Part shown: one piece after another, positions 8,473 through 17,712 of the stretch
Numbering within the stretch: the stretch's first letter is position 1
Layout: every line of letters starts with the position of its first letter
Source: Planctomycetaceae bacterium
GTDB lineage: Bacteria; Planctomycetota; Phycisphaerae; Phycisphaerales; UBA1924
DNA length: 51,442 bases
Direction: 5' to 3'
Assembly: GCA_021294835.1 (NCBI GenBank)
Contig: JAJTDF010000015.1
Span: 1-51,442 of the forward strand
Translations under genes and position numbers: made by a program
Notes under the pieces: generated by a model
Seen by the model: the letters and a program-made list of their open reading frames with translations, nothing else
Told to the model about the DNA's origin: nothing
Databases searched by the model: none

Positions 8473-9279
8473 ATGGGCACCTCATTGGTCGCTGCGGCTT
8501 CTGCCGCCATGGCCGCCGTCGCCGGCGCCTCCGCTCAGTCCATCAACTTCCAGATCAACCCCCAGGCCTCCCCCACCACCACCGTGGGCGGCGGAATCTC
8601 CGCCGGTGAGTACTTCGGTTCCACAACCGGCACGGGCAACGGCTTCGGCAGCATGATCGGCGCTGGCCGGACTCTGCGGACCAACGTCCGAGGCACAAGT
8701 TTGTTCTTCGGCCTTGAGGGCTCGGGCCTCAGCGGAAACGACATCGGCGTGATGTACCTCGATACCCGCGCCGGGGGCATCGCTTCCACATCCGGCCTCA
8801 CTGACGCGGGCGATCCCGGCCGTGCAGCCGTCTCAGGCCGCGGCACCGGCAGCGGCCAGTCTGTCCTGAACTTCGGGTCGGACTTCCGCCCGGACTACGC
8901 CATCACCTTTCAGACCAACTTCATCGGACTGTTCCAGATCGTTGAGGGCAACTCGCACGTTTTCGTCGGGGCGCTGGCCCAATCGCCAACCCCGGCGAGC
9001 AGCATGGAGGTGAGCGTGGCACTCTCGAATCTGGGCATCACGCAGCCCGGCGTGGCCACCATTCGCTACATGATGACCCTTCTGAACGCGGAGAACGCGT
9101 TCCGCTCAAACGAGTTTCAGGGCGCGGGCTCATCCCCGAGCAGCAACATCGGCGTGAACTCCTTCACCTTCGGCCAGAATCAGTTCGCGCAGATTACCAT
9201 CATTCCCAACCCGGTCGCGGCTGTGACGGCCGCCCCGCTCCTGGGTCTTGTGATCGCCCGCCGTCGCCGCATCGGCTGA
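8473..9279 (+). CDS. Exported protein with PEP-CTERM-like sorting tail
   Basis: A 268-residue exported protein. The ATG at 8473 opens a signal peptide (GTSLVAAASAAMAAVAGASAQ); the reading frame extends 56 codons further upstream but without signal-like sequence. The middle is a Gly/Ser/Thr-rich beta region (residues ~25-235) with no catalytic motif. The C-terminus IPNPVAAVTAAPLLGLVIARRRR has the layout of exosortase-processed tails (short motif, hydrophobic stretch, Arg cluster), but the Pro-Glu-Pro signature is replaced by Pro-Asn-Pro. Such proteins are usually surface or biofilm-matrix components; that role here is inferred. The gene is monocistronic, ending in the strong terminator at 9384-9418. 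Confidence 0.7.
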   Translation: MGTSLVAAASAAMAAVAGASAQSINFQINPQASPTTTVGGGISAGEYFGSTTGTGNGFGSMIGAGRTLRTNVRGTSLFFGLEGSGLSGNDIGVMYLDTRAGGIASTSGLTDAGDPGRAAVSGRGTGSGQSVLNFGSDFRPDYAITFQTNFIGLFQIVEGNSHVFVGALAQSPTPASSMEVSVALSNLGITQPGVATIRYMMTLLNAENAFRSNEFQGAGSSPSSNIGVNSFTFGQNQFAQITIIPNPVAAVTAAPLLGLVIARRRRIG

Positions 9280-9665
9280 TCTTGACCACGGTCCACATCC
9301 GCGGGGACGGCGGCCCAGGAGCAAAGAGCAGTCCGTCAGCGGTGAGCCAGAAATGACGCCTCCGGAGCGTCGTCCCAGCACGTCAACCCACCCTTGATCG
9401 GGTGGGTTGCTTTGTTTTCCGATAATGCCTGCGGCCGGAATGATCCGTGCGGACACCGGATCGACGGAAGAAACCGACCGCAGGTCGAACCGGCAACAGC
9501 CGAGATTCGTTGGGCTGAGGTCGCGGGCTGTTTTCGGCAGTCCGCGGTCCGATAGCATCCCCGGCGGAGCGAACCAGATTGTGACTGGCTCGCGCCGCCG
9601 GATGGTGATCCGCAGTGTCCACGGCTCGCCAGGCCGCCGCTGCCCGTCCCTCGGGAGTCTCCCAC
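9280..9665. other. Intergenic region before glmS
   Basis: About 385 bases with no supported gene. It holds the terminator at 9384-9418 for the upstream gene and, in its second half, the presumed glmS leader. I see no glmS ribozyme-like structure that I can support and no clear promoter hexamers. Confidence 0.5.
9384..9418 (+). terminator. Rho-independent terminator
   Basis: CAACCCACCC (9384-9393) pairs perfectly with GGGTGGGTTG (9400-9409) around the loop TTGATC, followed by CTTTGTTTT. It lies about 105 bases after the stop of the exported protein gene at 9279. Confidence 0.85.
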
Positions 9666-11492
9666 ATGTGTGGCATCGTCGCGTACATCGGTCAGCGTCC
9701 GGCCAAGCCCCTGCTGCTGGAGGGTCTCAAGCGGCTTGAGTACCGCGGCTATGACTCGGCAGGCATCGCGGTCATCAACGGCAAGCTCAACGTCGCCCGC
9801 TCGGTCGGCCGGGTGAGCATGCTTGAGGAGAAGCTTGAAGGCCTCAAGGGCTTTGAAGGCTCCCTTGGCCTGTGCCACACCCGGTGGGCCACCCATGGCG
9901 CGGTGACCGAGCACAACGCCCACCCGCATCGCGACGATCGTCACGGCATCGCCGTTGTTCACAACGGGATTATCGAGAACTACGCGGCGCTGAAGACCTG
10001 GCTTCAGGAACGCGGCCACGTGTTCTCCAGCCAGACCGACACCGAAGTGATCGCGATGCTCGTCAGCGAGCTCTACGAAGGCGACCTGGAAAAGGCCGTT
10101 CAGGCGGCGCTTCGCGAGGTGACCGGCGCATACGCCATCGCCGTGGTGTGTGAGAAGGAGCCCGATGTTCTGGTGGTTGCCCGCAAGGGATCGCCCCTGC
10201 TGGTGGGCGTGGGCAACGGCGAGTTCATCGTGGCCAGCGATGCTGCGGCCATTATCTCGCACACCCAGCAGGCTTTCATGCTCGACGACTACAACGTCGT
10301 CAAGCTCACTCGAACGGAGTTCAAGACCACCGACATTCACAACACGCCCGTCACGCCCAAGGTCCAACAGCTTGAACTGGACCTGGAGCAGATCGAACTG
10401 GGCAGCTACCCGCACTTCATGCTCAAGGAGATCTTCGAGCAGCCCAAGAGCCTGCGAGCGTGCATGAGCGGCCGTATGGACACCCGTGAGGGCCGAGTGG
10501 TCCTCGGAGGGTTAAACACTTTCGCCAAAGAACTCACACGCGCCCGCCGCGTCATTCTCACCGCGCAGGGCACCGCCCTGCATGCGGCGATGATCGGCCG
10601 CTACCTCATCGAGGACCTGGCCAAGCTGCCGGCCCAGACCGAGTATGCGTCCGAGTTCCGCTACCGCAACCCGGTGATCGAAGAGGGCACCGTCGTCGTC
10701 GCCGTCAGCCAGAGCGGCGAGACCGCCGACACCCTGGCCGCCCTGATGGAGGCCAAGGAACGCGGCGCCCTGGCTCTGGGCGTGATCAACGTCGTCGGAT
10801 CGTCCATCGCCCGTGAGACCGACGCCGGTGTCTACCTCCGCGTGGGCCCCGAAATCGGCGTCGCCAGCACCAAGGCCTTCACCGGCCAGGTCGCCGTCGC
10901 CTCGCTCATCGGCCTGTTCCTCGCCCGCCGCCGCATGATGTCCGCCGGCGACTGCGCCGACTACCTCCGCGCCATGGAGACCATCCCCGAAAAGATCGAG
11001 AAGATCCTCGAGCAGGCCCCCAAGATCAAACGCATCACCGAAAAGTACGTCGAGCGTGAGAACTGGCTGTTCCTGGGTCGCGGCTACAACTACCCGACCG
11101 CCCTGGAAGGCGCGCTCAAGCTCAAGGAAATCTCCTACATCCATGCTGAAGGCATGCCGGCCGCCGAGATGAAGCACGGCCCCATCGCGTTGATCAACGA
11201 GGGCATGCCCGCGGTGTTCATCGCCAACAAGGGCCGCCAGTACGAAAAGGTCATGAGCAACATCCAGGAGGTTCGCTCGCGGGGCGGTCACGTCATCGCG
11301 GTGGCCACCGAGGGCGACGAGCACATCGCCAAGTACGTGCAGGATGTCATGTACATCCCCGACATCCCCGAGCCGCTCAGCCCCATGCTCGCCGTGGTGC
11401 CGCTGCAGCTCATGGCGTACTACGCCGCCGTCGCCCGCGGGCACGACGTCGACAAGCCCCGCAACCTGGCCAAGAGCGTCACCGTCGAATAA
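9666..11492 (+). CDS. glmS: Glutamine--fructose-6-phosphate aminotransferase (isomerizing)
   Basis: Makes glucosamine-6-phosphate from fructose-6-phosphate and glutamine, the first step towards UDP-GlcNAc for the cell envelope. The protein is 608 residues, a normal length. The start is ATG 9666 because it places the catalytic Cys at position 2 (MCGIVAYIG) and has a GGGAG Shine-Dalgarno. Residues 1-~225 form the class II glutamine amidotransferase domain (EYRGYDSAG, HTRWATHG, VVHNGIIEN). Two SIS sugar-isomerase domains follow, with SQSGETADTLAAL, STKAFTGQV and EMKHGPIALI. The C-terminus ends in DKPRNLAKSVTVE, as is usual for GlmS. It is convergent with scpA and single-gene in appearance. Confidence 0.97.
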   Translation: MCGIVAYIGQRPAKPLLLEGLKRLEYRGYDSAGIAVINGKLNVARSVGRVSMLEEKLEGLKGFEGSLGLCHTRWATHGAVTEHNAHPHRDDRHGIAVVHNGIIENYAALKTWLQERGHVFSSQTDTEVIAMLVSELYEGDLEKAVQAALREVTGAYAIAVVCEKEPDVLVVARKGSPLLVGVGNGEFIVASDAAAIISHTQQAFMLDDYNVVKLTRTEFKTTDIHNTPVTPKVQQLELDLEQIELGSYPHFMLKEIFEQPKSLRACMSGRMDTREGRVVLGGLNTFAKELTRARRVILTAQGTALHAAMIGRYLIEDLAKLPAQTEYASEFRYRNPVIEEGTVVVAVSQSGETADTLAALMEAKERGALALGVINVVGSSIARETDAGVYLRVGPEIGVASTKAFTGQVAVASLIGLFLARRRMMSAGDCADYLRAMETIPEKIEKILEQAPKIKRITEKYVERENWLFLGRGYNYPTALEGALKLKEISYIHAEGMPAAEMKHGPIALINEGMPAVFIANKGRQYEKVMSNIQEVRSRGGHVIAVATEGDEHIAKYVQDVMYIPDIPEPLSPMLAVVPLQLMAYYAAVARGHDVDKPRNLAKSVTVE

Positions 11493-11549
11493 GCGGGCCC
11501 GTTCCGACCGGCATCTGGCGCCTTCGGCGCTGCGCTTCGGCTCCTGCCG

Positions 11550-12434
11550 TCATGCGGTCGGCTGCGCACCGGCGCCGTCGGCCCGATCGGCCGCCGGCTC
11601 CGCACCGGTCTCCGTCGGCAGCCCCCGCTCGTCCTCGGGCCTGGGCCGGATGATGATCCGGTCGTTGATCCGGTCCTGCCGCACCACGATCTGCCGCTGG
11701 CGGATCAGTTCCAGCATGGCCAGGAACAGACCGATCGCCTCGCCCCGAGGCCGCCCCTTGAACACCGAAGCGAACTCGATGCCCGTTTCGGGCGCCGTCC
11801 GCCAGGTGTCACCCAGTTCGCGGTGCAGCCGGTCCATGATGTCGGCCGCATGCAGCTGAATCGGTGTCTCATCGTCTTTGACCGTGTGCTCGCCCAGGCG
11901 GTTGAAGTCCACCGCCTCCATGATGGTGGCGAAGGCCCGGCACAGGTCCAGGATGTCCACATCTTCGATGTCAACCGCCTCCTCCTCGGCCTGCTCGGCC
12001 GGGGCATCGGCCGCCAGCGCCGCCGCTGACGGGAACCGCGACTCCCACTGCTCGTGCCGAATCTCCAGCGTCTGAGCGGCATCACGGAATCGCTTGTACG
12101 CCAGCAACTGCTGCACCAGTTCCGCACGCGGGTCCACCGCCGCCGGAAGTTCGGCGCCCGCCCCGGCTTCCCCCGCGGCGCGTGCGGTCTCGGGCATCAG
12201 CAGGCGGCTCTTGATCTCCATCAGCGTCGCCGCCATCACCAGAAACTCGGCGGCCAGATCCACATCGATGTGGTCGATGCCGCCGTCGGCCTGCAGATGG
12301 GCCATGTACTGCTCGGTGATCCGCGAAATGGGGATGTCGTGCACGTCCACCTCTTCCCGACGGATGAGGTACAACAGCAGGTCCAGCGGACCCTCGAAGG
12401 CCTCAAGCGAAACGCGGTAATCGGCAGTGGCCAT
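11550..12434 (-). CDS. scpA: Segregation and condensation protein A
   Basis: Kleisin-type partner of the SMC-ScpB complex that organises and segregates the chromosome (294 residues). The N-terminal kleisin region is clear: FEGPLDLLLYLIRREEVDVHDIPISRI, followed by DLAAEFLVMAATLMEIKSRLLMP. The C-terminal winged-helix part contains VFKGRPRGEAIGLFLAMLELIRQRQIVVRQD, then a disordered Glu/Pro/Ala tail. ATG 12432-12434 is chosen because ScpA proteins begin right at this point; the frame extends another 160 codons upstream through the divergent kdsD gene without homology. scpB is not adjacent. It is divergent from kdsD, with 145 bases between the two starts. Confidence 0.93.
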   Translation of the reverse strand: MATADYRVSLEAFEGPLDLLLYLIRREEVDVHDIPISRITEQYMAHLQADGGIDHIDVDLAAEFLVMAATLMEIKSRLLMPETARAAGEAGAGAELPAAVDPRAELVQQLLAYKRFRDAAQTLEIRHEQWESRFPSAAALAADAPAEQAEEEAVDIEDVDILDLCRAFATIMEAVDFNRLGEHTVKDDETPIQLHAADIMDRLHRELGDTWRTAPETGIEFASVFKGRPRGEAIGLFLAMLELIRQRQIVVRQDRINDRIIIRPRPEDERGLPTETGAEPAADRADGAGAQPTA

Positions 12435-12579
12435 GCTGACAGGGTTGGGGCCCGGCTGGGCGTGGGCCAGCCGAATTCTGCCTCCCGCCCCAACCGCCCG
12501 CACCCCCACCGACAGGTTCTCCACGATTTGCAGCCCCGCCCGGTTGACCGGGGGGCCGCCCGGCGGAACACTCCCGCCG

Positions 12580-13638
12580 ATGACCGCCCCGCACCAGCCC
12601 GCCCCGGCCCTGCCGCCCCCACCCGACCCCGGCGTGGAACTGGCCCTGGCGCGACGTGTCCTGCAGGAGGAATCTCGGGCCCTGGAGGGTCTCGGCAGCC
12701 GGCTGGACGCCCGCTTCTGTGCTGCCGTCGGTCTGCTGGCCCAGTCCGCCCGCCGAGGCGGCACCGTGCTGGTCAGCGGCCTGGGCAAGTCCGGCCTGAT
12801 CGGCGGAAAGATCTCCGCCACGCTCGCCTCGCTCGGCGTGCCGTCGCACTTCATCCACCCCTCCGAGGCCGCCCATGGTGATCTGGGCAACTTCCGCTCC
12901 ACCGACGTGTGCATCGCACTTTCCTATAGCGGTGAGACCGACGAGGTTGTCAACCTCGCAGCGGTACTCCGGCAAGACGGCATCCCGGTGATTTCCATGA
13001 CCGCCGGACCCAACCGGCCAGACGCCCCGCCCGCCGGGCTGGAACGCCTTGCCGATGTTGCATTGCACATCGGTCGCGTCGAGGAGGCCGCCGACCTCTC
13101 ACCCGCCCCCATGGCCGGCACCACCGCCATGCTGGCCTTGGGCGATGCGCTGGCCCTGTGCGCCTCCCGCCGCCTGGACTTCACCCACGACGATTTCCTC
13201 AAGCGCCACCCCGGCGGTTCGCTCGGCGGGCTGATGAAGCCGGTCACCGACGCCCTTCGCTTCAAGGTCGGCGTGAACCTCGAGCCTGTCCCGGATGACC
13301 TGACCGTCGGCGAGGCCCTCAAGGCCGGCGAACGCACCCTCCGCCGCCCCGGGGCCATGCTGCTGATCGACCGCGCCAGCGGCCGCCTCATCGGCATCTT
13401 CACCGACGCCGACCTCCGCCGCCTGGTGCTGCGCGACCCGGCCGCACTGGCCGGCCCCGTCGCCGCCGTGATGACCCGCAACCCCTCCACGCTCTCGCAC
13501 ACCGCCCGGGTCCGCGACGCCGTCCGCATGGTCGCCGAGTTCCGCCGTGACGAGATCCCCGTCGTTGATGACGCCGGCAAGCCCGTGGGCGTGCTGGACG
13601 TGCAGGACCTGATCGCCATGCGGCTGGTGAAGGAGTGA
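12580..13638 (+). CDS. kdsD: Arabinose-5-phosphate isomerase (KdsD/KpsF family)
   Basis: Converts ribulose-5-phosphate to arabinose-5-phosphate, the first committed step of Kdo synthesis for LPS. The protein is 352 residues. Residues ~45-200 are a SIS domain with SGLGKSGLIGGKISATLASLG and ALSYSGETDEV, plus the family-typical FIHPSEAAHGDLG and MLALGDALALC. Residues ~225-350 carry a pair of CBS domains (MKPVTDALRFKV..., VMTRNPSTLSHTARV...). ATG 12580 is chosen; the upstream frame is Pro-rich and overlaps scpA. The stop overlaps the start of kdsC by 4 bases (GTGA), so the two are translationally coupled. Confidence 0.93.
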   Translation: MTAPHQPAPALPPPPDPGVELALARRVLQEESRALEGLGSRLDARFCAAVGLLAQSARRGGTVLVSGLGKSGLIGGKISATLASLGVPSHFIHPSEAAHGDLGNFRSTDVCIALSYSGETDEVVNLAAVLRQDGIPVISMTAGPNRPDAPPAGLERLADVALHIGRVEEAADLSPAPMAGTTAMLALGDALALCASRRLDFTHDDFLKRHPGGSLGGLMKPVTDALRFKVGVNLEPVPDDLTVGEALKAGERTLRRPGAMLLIDRASGRLIGIFTDADLRRLVLRDPAALAGPVAAVMTRNPSTLSHTARVRDAVRMVAEFRRDEIPVVDDAGKPVGVLDVQDLIAMRLVKE

Positions 13639-14204
13639 CCACCGTGGGCAGCAACCCGTCCTCACAACCGCCATCTCCCGCTCCGCGTCCCCGCTGCGCA
13701 CCGTCGGCCGTCCGGCTCTTGGTCCTCGATGTCGACGGCGTGCTCACCGACGGCGGCATCCTGCTCGACGACCACGGCAACGAGTCCAAACGCTTCTTCG
13801 TGCAGGATGGCTTCGCCCTGCGCCTGTGCGAGAAGATGGGCCTGCCCGTCGCGGTGATCACCGGCCGCCGCAGCGACGTGGTCTTCCACCGCCTGGCCGA
13901 CCTGCGTGTCCGCTACGTCTACCAGGGCAGCAGCGACAAGGCGGCCGATCTGGCCCGCCTGGAAGCCGAGTCGGGCATCCCCGCCGGTGAGATGGCCTTC
14001 CTCGGCGACGACTGGCCCGACCTGCCCGCTCTCCGCCGCGTCGGTTATCCCATGGCCGTCGCCAACGCCACCGACCCGGTCAAGGCCGCGTCCATCTTCA
14101 CCACCACCCGCAGCGGCGGGCACGGCGCCGTTCGCGAAGCCGTGGAGCACCTGCTGGCCGCCCGGGGCCAGTTTCAGACCGCCCTGAACCTGTACGACCG
14201 CTGA
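13635..14204 (+). CDS. kdsC: 3-deoxy-D-manno-octulosonate 8-phosphate phosphatase
   Basis: HAD-superfamily phosphatase releasing Kdo from Kdo-8-phosphate (189 residues). Motif I is LDVDGVLTDG, motif II lies in AVITGRRS, and the C-terminal acidic motif is GDDWPDLPALRRVG, all typical of KdsC. The first ~25 residues are Pro/Ser-rich and probably disordered. The start is the GTG at 13635 inside the kdsD stop region (GTGA overlap). Together with kdsD upstream and the LPS-transport-like gene 65 bases downstream, it forms an envelope operon. Confidence 0.93.
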   Translation: MTTVGSNPSSQPPSPAPRPRCAPSAVRLLVLDVDGVLTDGGILLDDHGNESKRFFVQDGFALRLCEKMGLPVAVITGRRSDVVFHRLADLRVRYVYQGSSDKAADLARLEAESGIPAGEMAFLGDDWPDLPALRRVGYPMAVANATDPVKAASIFTTTRSGGHGAVREAVEHLLAARGQFQTALNLYDR

Positions 14205-14269
14205 ATCCCACAGCCGATTCCGCTCTTGTAAACCCGGCAGCCCCGGCTGCCCCTGTACCATCCATCGAC

Positions 14270-17200
14270 ATGGCCGACGAGAACACGCCGATTCGGGGTT
14301 CCGCCCGCAGCACGCAGCGCATTGGCCTGGTGGTGGCGGTGTCGGTTGCCCTGGTGGGCACCGGCATCCTCGGCCTGCTGGCCACCCGGGGCGGCGGGCC
14401 CGCCCCCGGCGGGAGCGCCAAGGGCGGCAAGGGCCCGACACCCGCACCACCGGCCCCCGTCGTGCCCCCGCCGGTGGACATCACCCAGACCGGCCTGGCC
14501 GAGGTGGGCAAGGCCCGCGTGCAGTATGTCGACCGCCGCAACCCCGGCCGCGTCGCCGGGCTGATCCAGTGGTCCAAGATCGACCCCCTGCCCAATGGGC
14601 GGGCCCTGGTCGAGCGCCCGCAGGGCGTGATCTTCCTGGCCGACGGCCGCCAGCTCGTCTTCAACGCCGCCACCGGCCGGCTGTTCACCCGCCCCGGCGC
14701 TACCGAGCCCGAATCCGGCCTGTTCGAGGGCGGCGTGCCCGTCGCCCTATACGCCGCCCGCACCGACGGCCGCCCGATTGACACCGCCACCGACCGGCCG
14801 GTCGCGATGTTCTTCGCCCAGACCATCAGTTTCGATCTGGGCCTGGGCGAACTTTCCACGCCCGACGAGTTTCGTGCCAGCGGCCCCACCTTCGACTTCA
14901 AGGGCCGGGGGCTGCGTCTGGTCTTTGATCAGGTCGCCGAACGCATCGCCCTGCTGAGCGTCGAGAAGACCGATTTCCTTCGCTACGCCACCGATACCGA
15001 CGCGTCGTCCGCGTCCGCTCCGGCCGGCGGCACCGCCGCCAAACCCGCCACCTCACCCACCAACCCAGTCGACCCCGCCCCCCCCACTCTCACCGGCCCA
15101 TCCACCGTCTACGCCGCCGCCATTGACCGCGCCGTCACCGTTCGCCAGGGCCAGCGCACGCTGGTGGGCGCATCACTGGCAGGCCTGCTGCGCATCAACG
15201 CCGCCCAGCAGCAGCAGGGCACCGAGCGTGTCGCCGCCACCGGCCTGCCCGCCTCCCCCCCCGCCTCGCCCGCCAGCACACCCTCCTCGCTCGCGGGTGT
15301 CACCGCCGTCCCCGCTCCCGCCGGCAGCGCACCGACTCCCGCCACCATCTCCGGCCCCATCACCCCGGGCCTGGACGTCTCGCTGGCCACCGAGCGCGAG
15401 CAGGACCTGCTGGTCACCTTCGCCGGGCCGTTCGTCCTTCGCCCCGCCCAGCCGCAGGCCGCCGACGGGCTGCCCGATGACGAGAACCTGCTGGTCACGC
15501 TGCGGGGCGGCGCCGCTGCCACCGCCGATGCGCCCCGCCGCGTCACCCTTCGCGACCCGGCACTCGGCCTGCAGGGCGAGGCCGACGAACTCCGCGTCGA
15601 GGGCACGGCCCGGGCCGTGTCGCTGGTGGCCGCCGCCGGTGATTCCGTGCTGCTGACCATGACCGGCAGCCGCAGCGAGCCCGCCAGCACCAGCCCGGTG
15701 CTGGGCCAGTCCGGCGTCCTGAGCACCACGTGGGTGCGGGCCTCGTTCCGCGACGGCGTGGTGGACCTTGGCCCGGGCCTGCTGGTGGCCGACCGCCCCG
15801 CCGATGCGCCCGCATCGGCCGGCACCGCCGCCGCGTCACTCCCCGGCCCGAATGTCACGCCCTTCATGCACTGGACGGGCACGGCCAGCCTGAGCTTTGC
15901 CATGGCCGACGGCCGCATGACCGACCGGCTTGAGCGGGCCGAGTTCGGACGGGCGGTGGGCGTGCCCGGCGTTCGCCCCGGCGAAGGCCGCGTCACCGTG
16001 GGCGACGCCCAGGGTCGGCTGAGCGCCGGCGAGGCCGTGGTGCTGTTCATGCCGCCGAGCCCGAACGCCAAGGCCGGCGGGCTCGCCCTGCAGCGGCTGA
16101 CACTCGGCCGCAACGCCGAGTTGCTCGCCGCCAACGGCTCGCTGACCGCCGAAGCCATGGACGTGACCTTCGCGCCTTCAGAGTTCGCCCGCGACGGCCG
16201 CACCGCCACCCGCCCTGCAGACCTGCTCGCCCGCGGTCAGGTCGTCGCCCGCGACGCCGGCGGCTCGCGGCTCTCTTCCGGCACCCTCGACGCCGTGCTG
16301 GGCCTGAGCGACAGCGGGCAGACCGTGGTCCAGACCATCGACGCCGGCGGCGGCGTGGACGTCGTGCAGGGCGACACCCGCATCCGCACCCCGCGTCTGC
16401 GGGCCGATGTGTCCGGCCAGATCGCCGACCTCATCGGTGAAGGCACCACCCTGGAACTCCCCCGCCTCCGCCTGACCGGCACGCAGATGCGGGCCGACGG
16501 CATCAAGCGTGAACTGTTCGTCCACGGCGCCGGACGCATCGACGCCGAGCCGCCGGGGCAGTCCGGCTCGGCCGCGTCAGCCGCGTCAGCCCCCTCCGGC
16601 GGCACCGTCGCCGTCACCTGGGCCTCCTCGCTGATCTTCAACGACCGCACCGGCTCGGCGGATGTGCGGGGCACCGTCCGCGCCGTCTTCGTCGCCGATC
16701 CCCAGGCACGCGACGTGATCGAGGGCGATCGCGTGCAACTGACCTTCACGCCCGCCGCAACCGGCGCCGCAGCGGCCGCCGCGCCCGCCGGCGCAATGCC
16801 GGTCGCCTCAGCCGGCCCCGAGCGTCGGCTGCTCCGCGCCGAGGTCACCGGACGCAGCGTCGAGGAGACCGGCGGGGCGATGGCCACTGTGGACTCCCGC
16901 CGCTTTGCTCCGCCCCCCGAAGTGGGCGAGACCCCGCTGCAGCGACTGGTGTACCTGCAGTCCGACCGCATCGTCGCCGACCTGGTGAACCAGACCATCA
17001 CCACCCCCGGCGCCGGCCGCCTGCTGGTGGACGAACGCAGCGGCCGCCGCTTCGCCGCCGTGCCGGTGCAACCTTCGGCCCCACGAGCCCAACAGGACGG
17101 CCTGTTCAACTCCTCGGGCTCCGCCGATGGCACCACGCTGATGAACTGGAGCCAGTCCCTCACCTTCAGCCGCACCCAGGGCGAACTGGACATGCAGGGC

Positions 17201-17596
17201 GGCGTCCGCCTGATCCACCGCCCGGCCGGCGGCGGGCCGGTCGTCACCATGCTCTGCAACCGGGGCCGCGCTTTCATCCGCGAGCGAACCAGCGACTCCG
17301 CCGCCGCCACTGCGCCCGCGGCCGCATCCGCCCAACTGCTCCGCGCCTCAGCCGAGGGCGACGTGCAGGTCAGCACGCCCGACGGCAAACGCATGATCGC
17401 CGACACCCTCACCTACGACCCGCTCGCCGGCTCCGTCACCGCCCAGGCCGGCGGACCCACGCTGCCCCGGGCCACCTTCGAGGACCCCGCCAAGCCCCCG
17501 CCCGTCGCCGCTGAGAAACTGGTCTGGTTCCTCCGCGATGGCCGCGTTGAGGTCACCAACCCGGCCCCGGTCGTCGTGCCGGTTCCGCCCCGCTGA
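14270..17596 (+). CDS. Giant membrane-anchored LptC/OstA-like protein
   Basis: A 1108-residue protein, far larger than E. coli LptC or LptA (under 200 residues each). It has one N-terminal membrane segment (residues ~18-38, IGLVVAVSVALVGTGILGLLA), then a Gly/Pro linker and a long periplasmic region rich in short beta-strands. The part at ~80-240 (VQYVDRRNPGRVAGLIQWSKID...GLRLVFDQVAERIALL) resembles LptC-type proteins. Residues ~880-1095 (LTFSRTQGELDMQGGVRLIHR..., SAEGDVQVSTPDGKRMIADTLTYDPLAGSVTAQAG) have the OstA/LptA rhythm of repeated 'A..L.Y.......A.G'. Two Ala/Pro/Thr-rich linkers at ~245-360 interrupt it. By context behind kdsD-kdsC it probably bridges LPS across the periplasm. The family link is by pattern only and needs profile confirmation. 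Confidence 0.7.
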   Translation: MADENTPIRGSARSTQRIGLVVAVSVALVGTGILGLLATRGGGPAPGGSAKGGKGPTPAPPAPVVPPPVDITQTGLAEVGKARVQYVDRRNPGRVAGLIQWSKIDPLPNGRALVERPQGVIFLADGRQLVFNAATGRLFTRPGATEPESGLFEGGVPVALYAARTDGRPIDTATDRPVAMFFAQTISFDLGLGELSTPDEFRASGPTFDFKGRGLRLVFDQVAERIALLSVEKTDFLRYATDTDASSASAPAGGTAAKPATSPTNPVDPAPPTLTGPSTVYAAAIDRAVTVRQGQRTLVGASLAGLLRINAAQQQQGTERVAATGLPASPPASPASTPSSLAGVTAVPAPAGSAPTPATISGPITPGLDVSLATEREQDLLVTFAGPFVLRPAQPQAADGLPDDENLLVTLRGGAAATADAPRRVTLRDPALGLQGEADELRVEGTARAVSLVAAAGDSVLLTMTGSRSEPASTSPVLGQSGVLSTTWVRASFRDGVVDLGPGLLVADRPADAPASAGTAAASLPGPNVTPFMHWTGTASLSFAMADGRMTDRLERAEFGRAVGVPGVRPGEGRVTVGDAQGRLSAGEAVVLFMPPSPNAKAGGLALQRLTLGRNAELLAANGSLTAEAMDVTFAPSEFARDGRTATRPADLLARGQVVARDAGGSRLSSGTLDAVLGLSDSGQTVVQTIDAGGGVDVVQGDTRIRTPRLRADVSGQIADLIGEGTTLELPRLRLTGTQMRADGIKRELFVHGAGRIDAEPPGQSGSAASAASAPSGGTVAVTWASSLIFNDRTGSADVRGTVRAVFVADPQARDVIEGDRVQLTFTPAATGAAAAAAPAGAMPVASAGPERRLLRAEVTGRSVEETGGAMATVDSRRFAPPPEVGETPLQRLVYLQSDRIVADLVNQTITTPGAGRLLVDERSGRRFAAVPVQPSAPRAQQDGLFNSSGSADGTTLMNWSQSLTFSRTQGELDMQGGVRLIHRPAGGGPVVTMLCNRGRAFIRERTSDSAAATAPAAASAQLLRASAEGDVQVSTPDGKRMIADTLTYDPLAGSVTAQAGGPTLPRATFEDPAKPPPVAAEKLVWFLRDGRVEVTNPAPVVVPVPPR

Positions 17597-17712
17597 GCAG
17601 AAGGCCTCATCGGCCCGGTTGCCGCGCGTGGCCGGAATATCCTTCAGCAAGCGGACGCCGGGCCGAGCAGCCCGCCCTCCGCACCGGCCACATTCAACCT
17701 TTGGGAGCCCCC

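Noticed and set aside
9419-9665. glmS ribozyme/riboswitch in the glmS leader
   Set aside because: No conserved glmS ribozyme core could be recognised, and the element is mainly known from Firmicutes and relatives.
11520-11550. Hairpin GCGCC-TTC-GGCGC between glmS and scpA as a shared terminator
   Set aside because: Stem is only about 5 bp, loop is 3 bases and neither strand has a T-tract.
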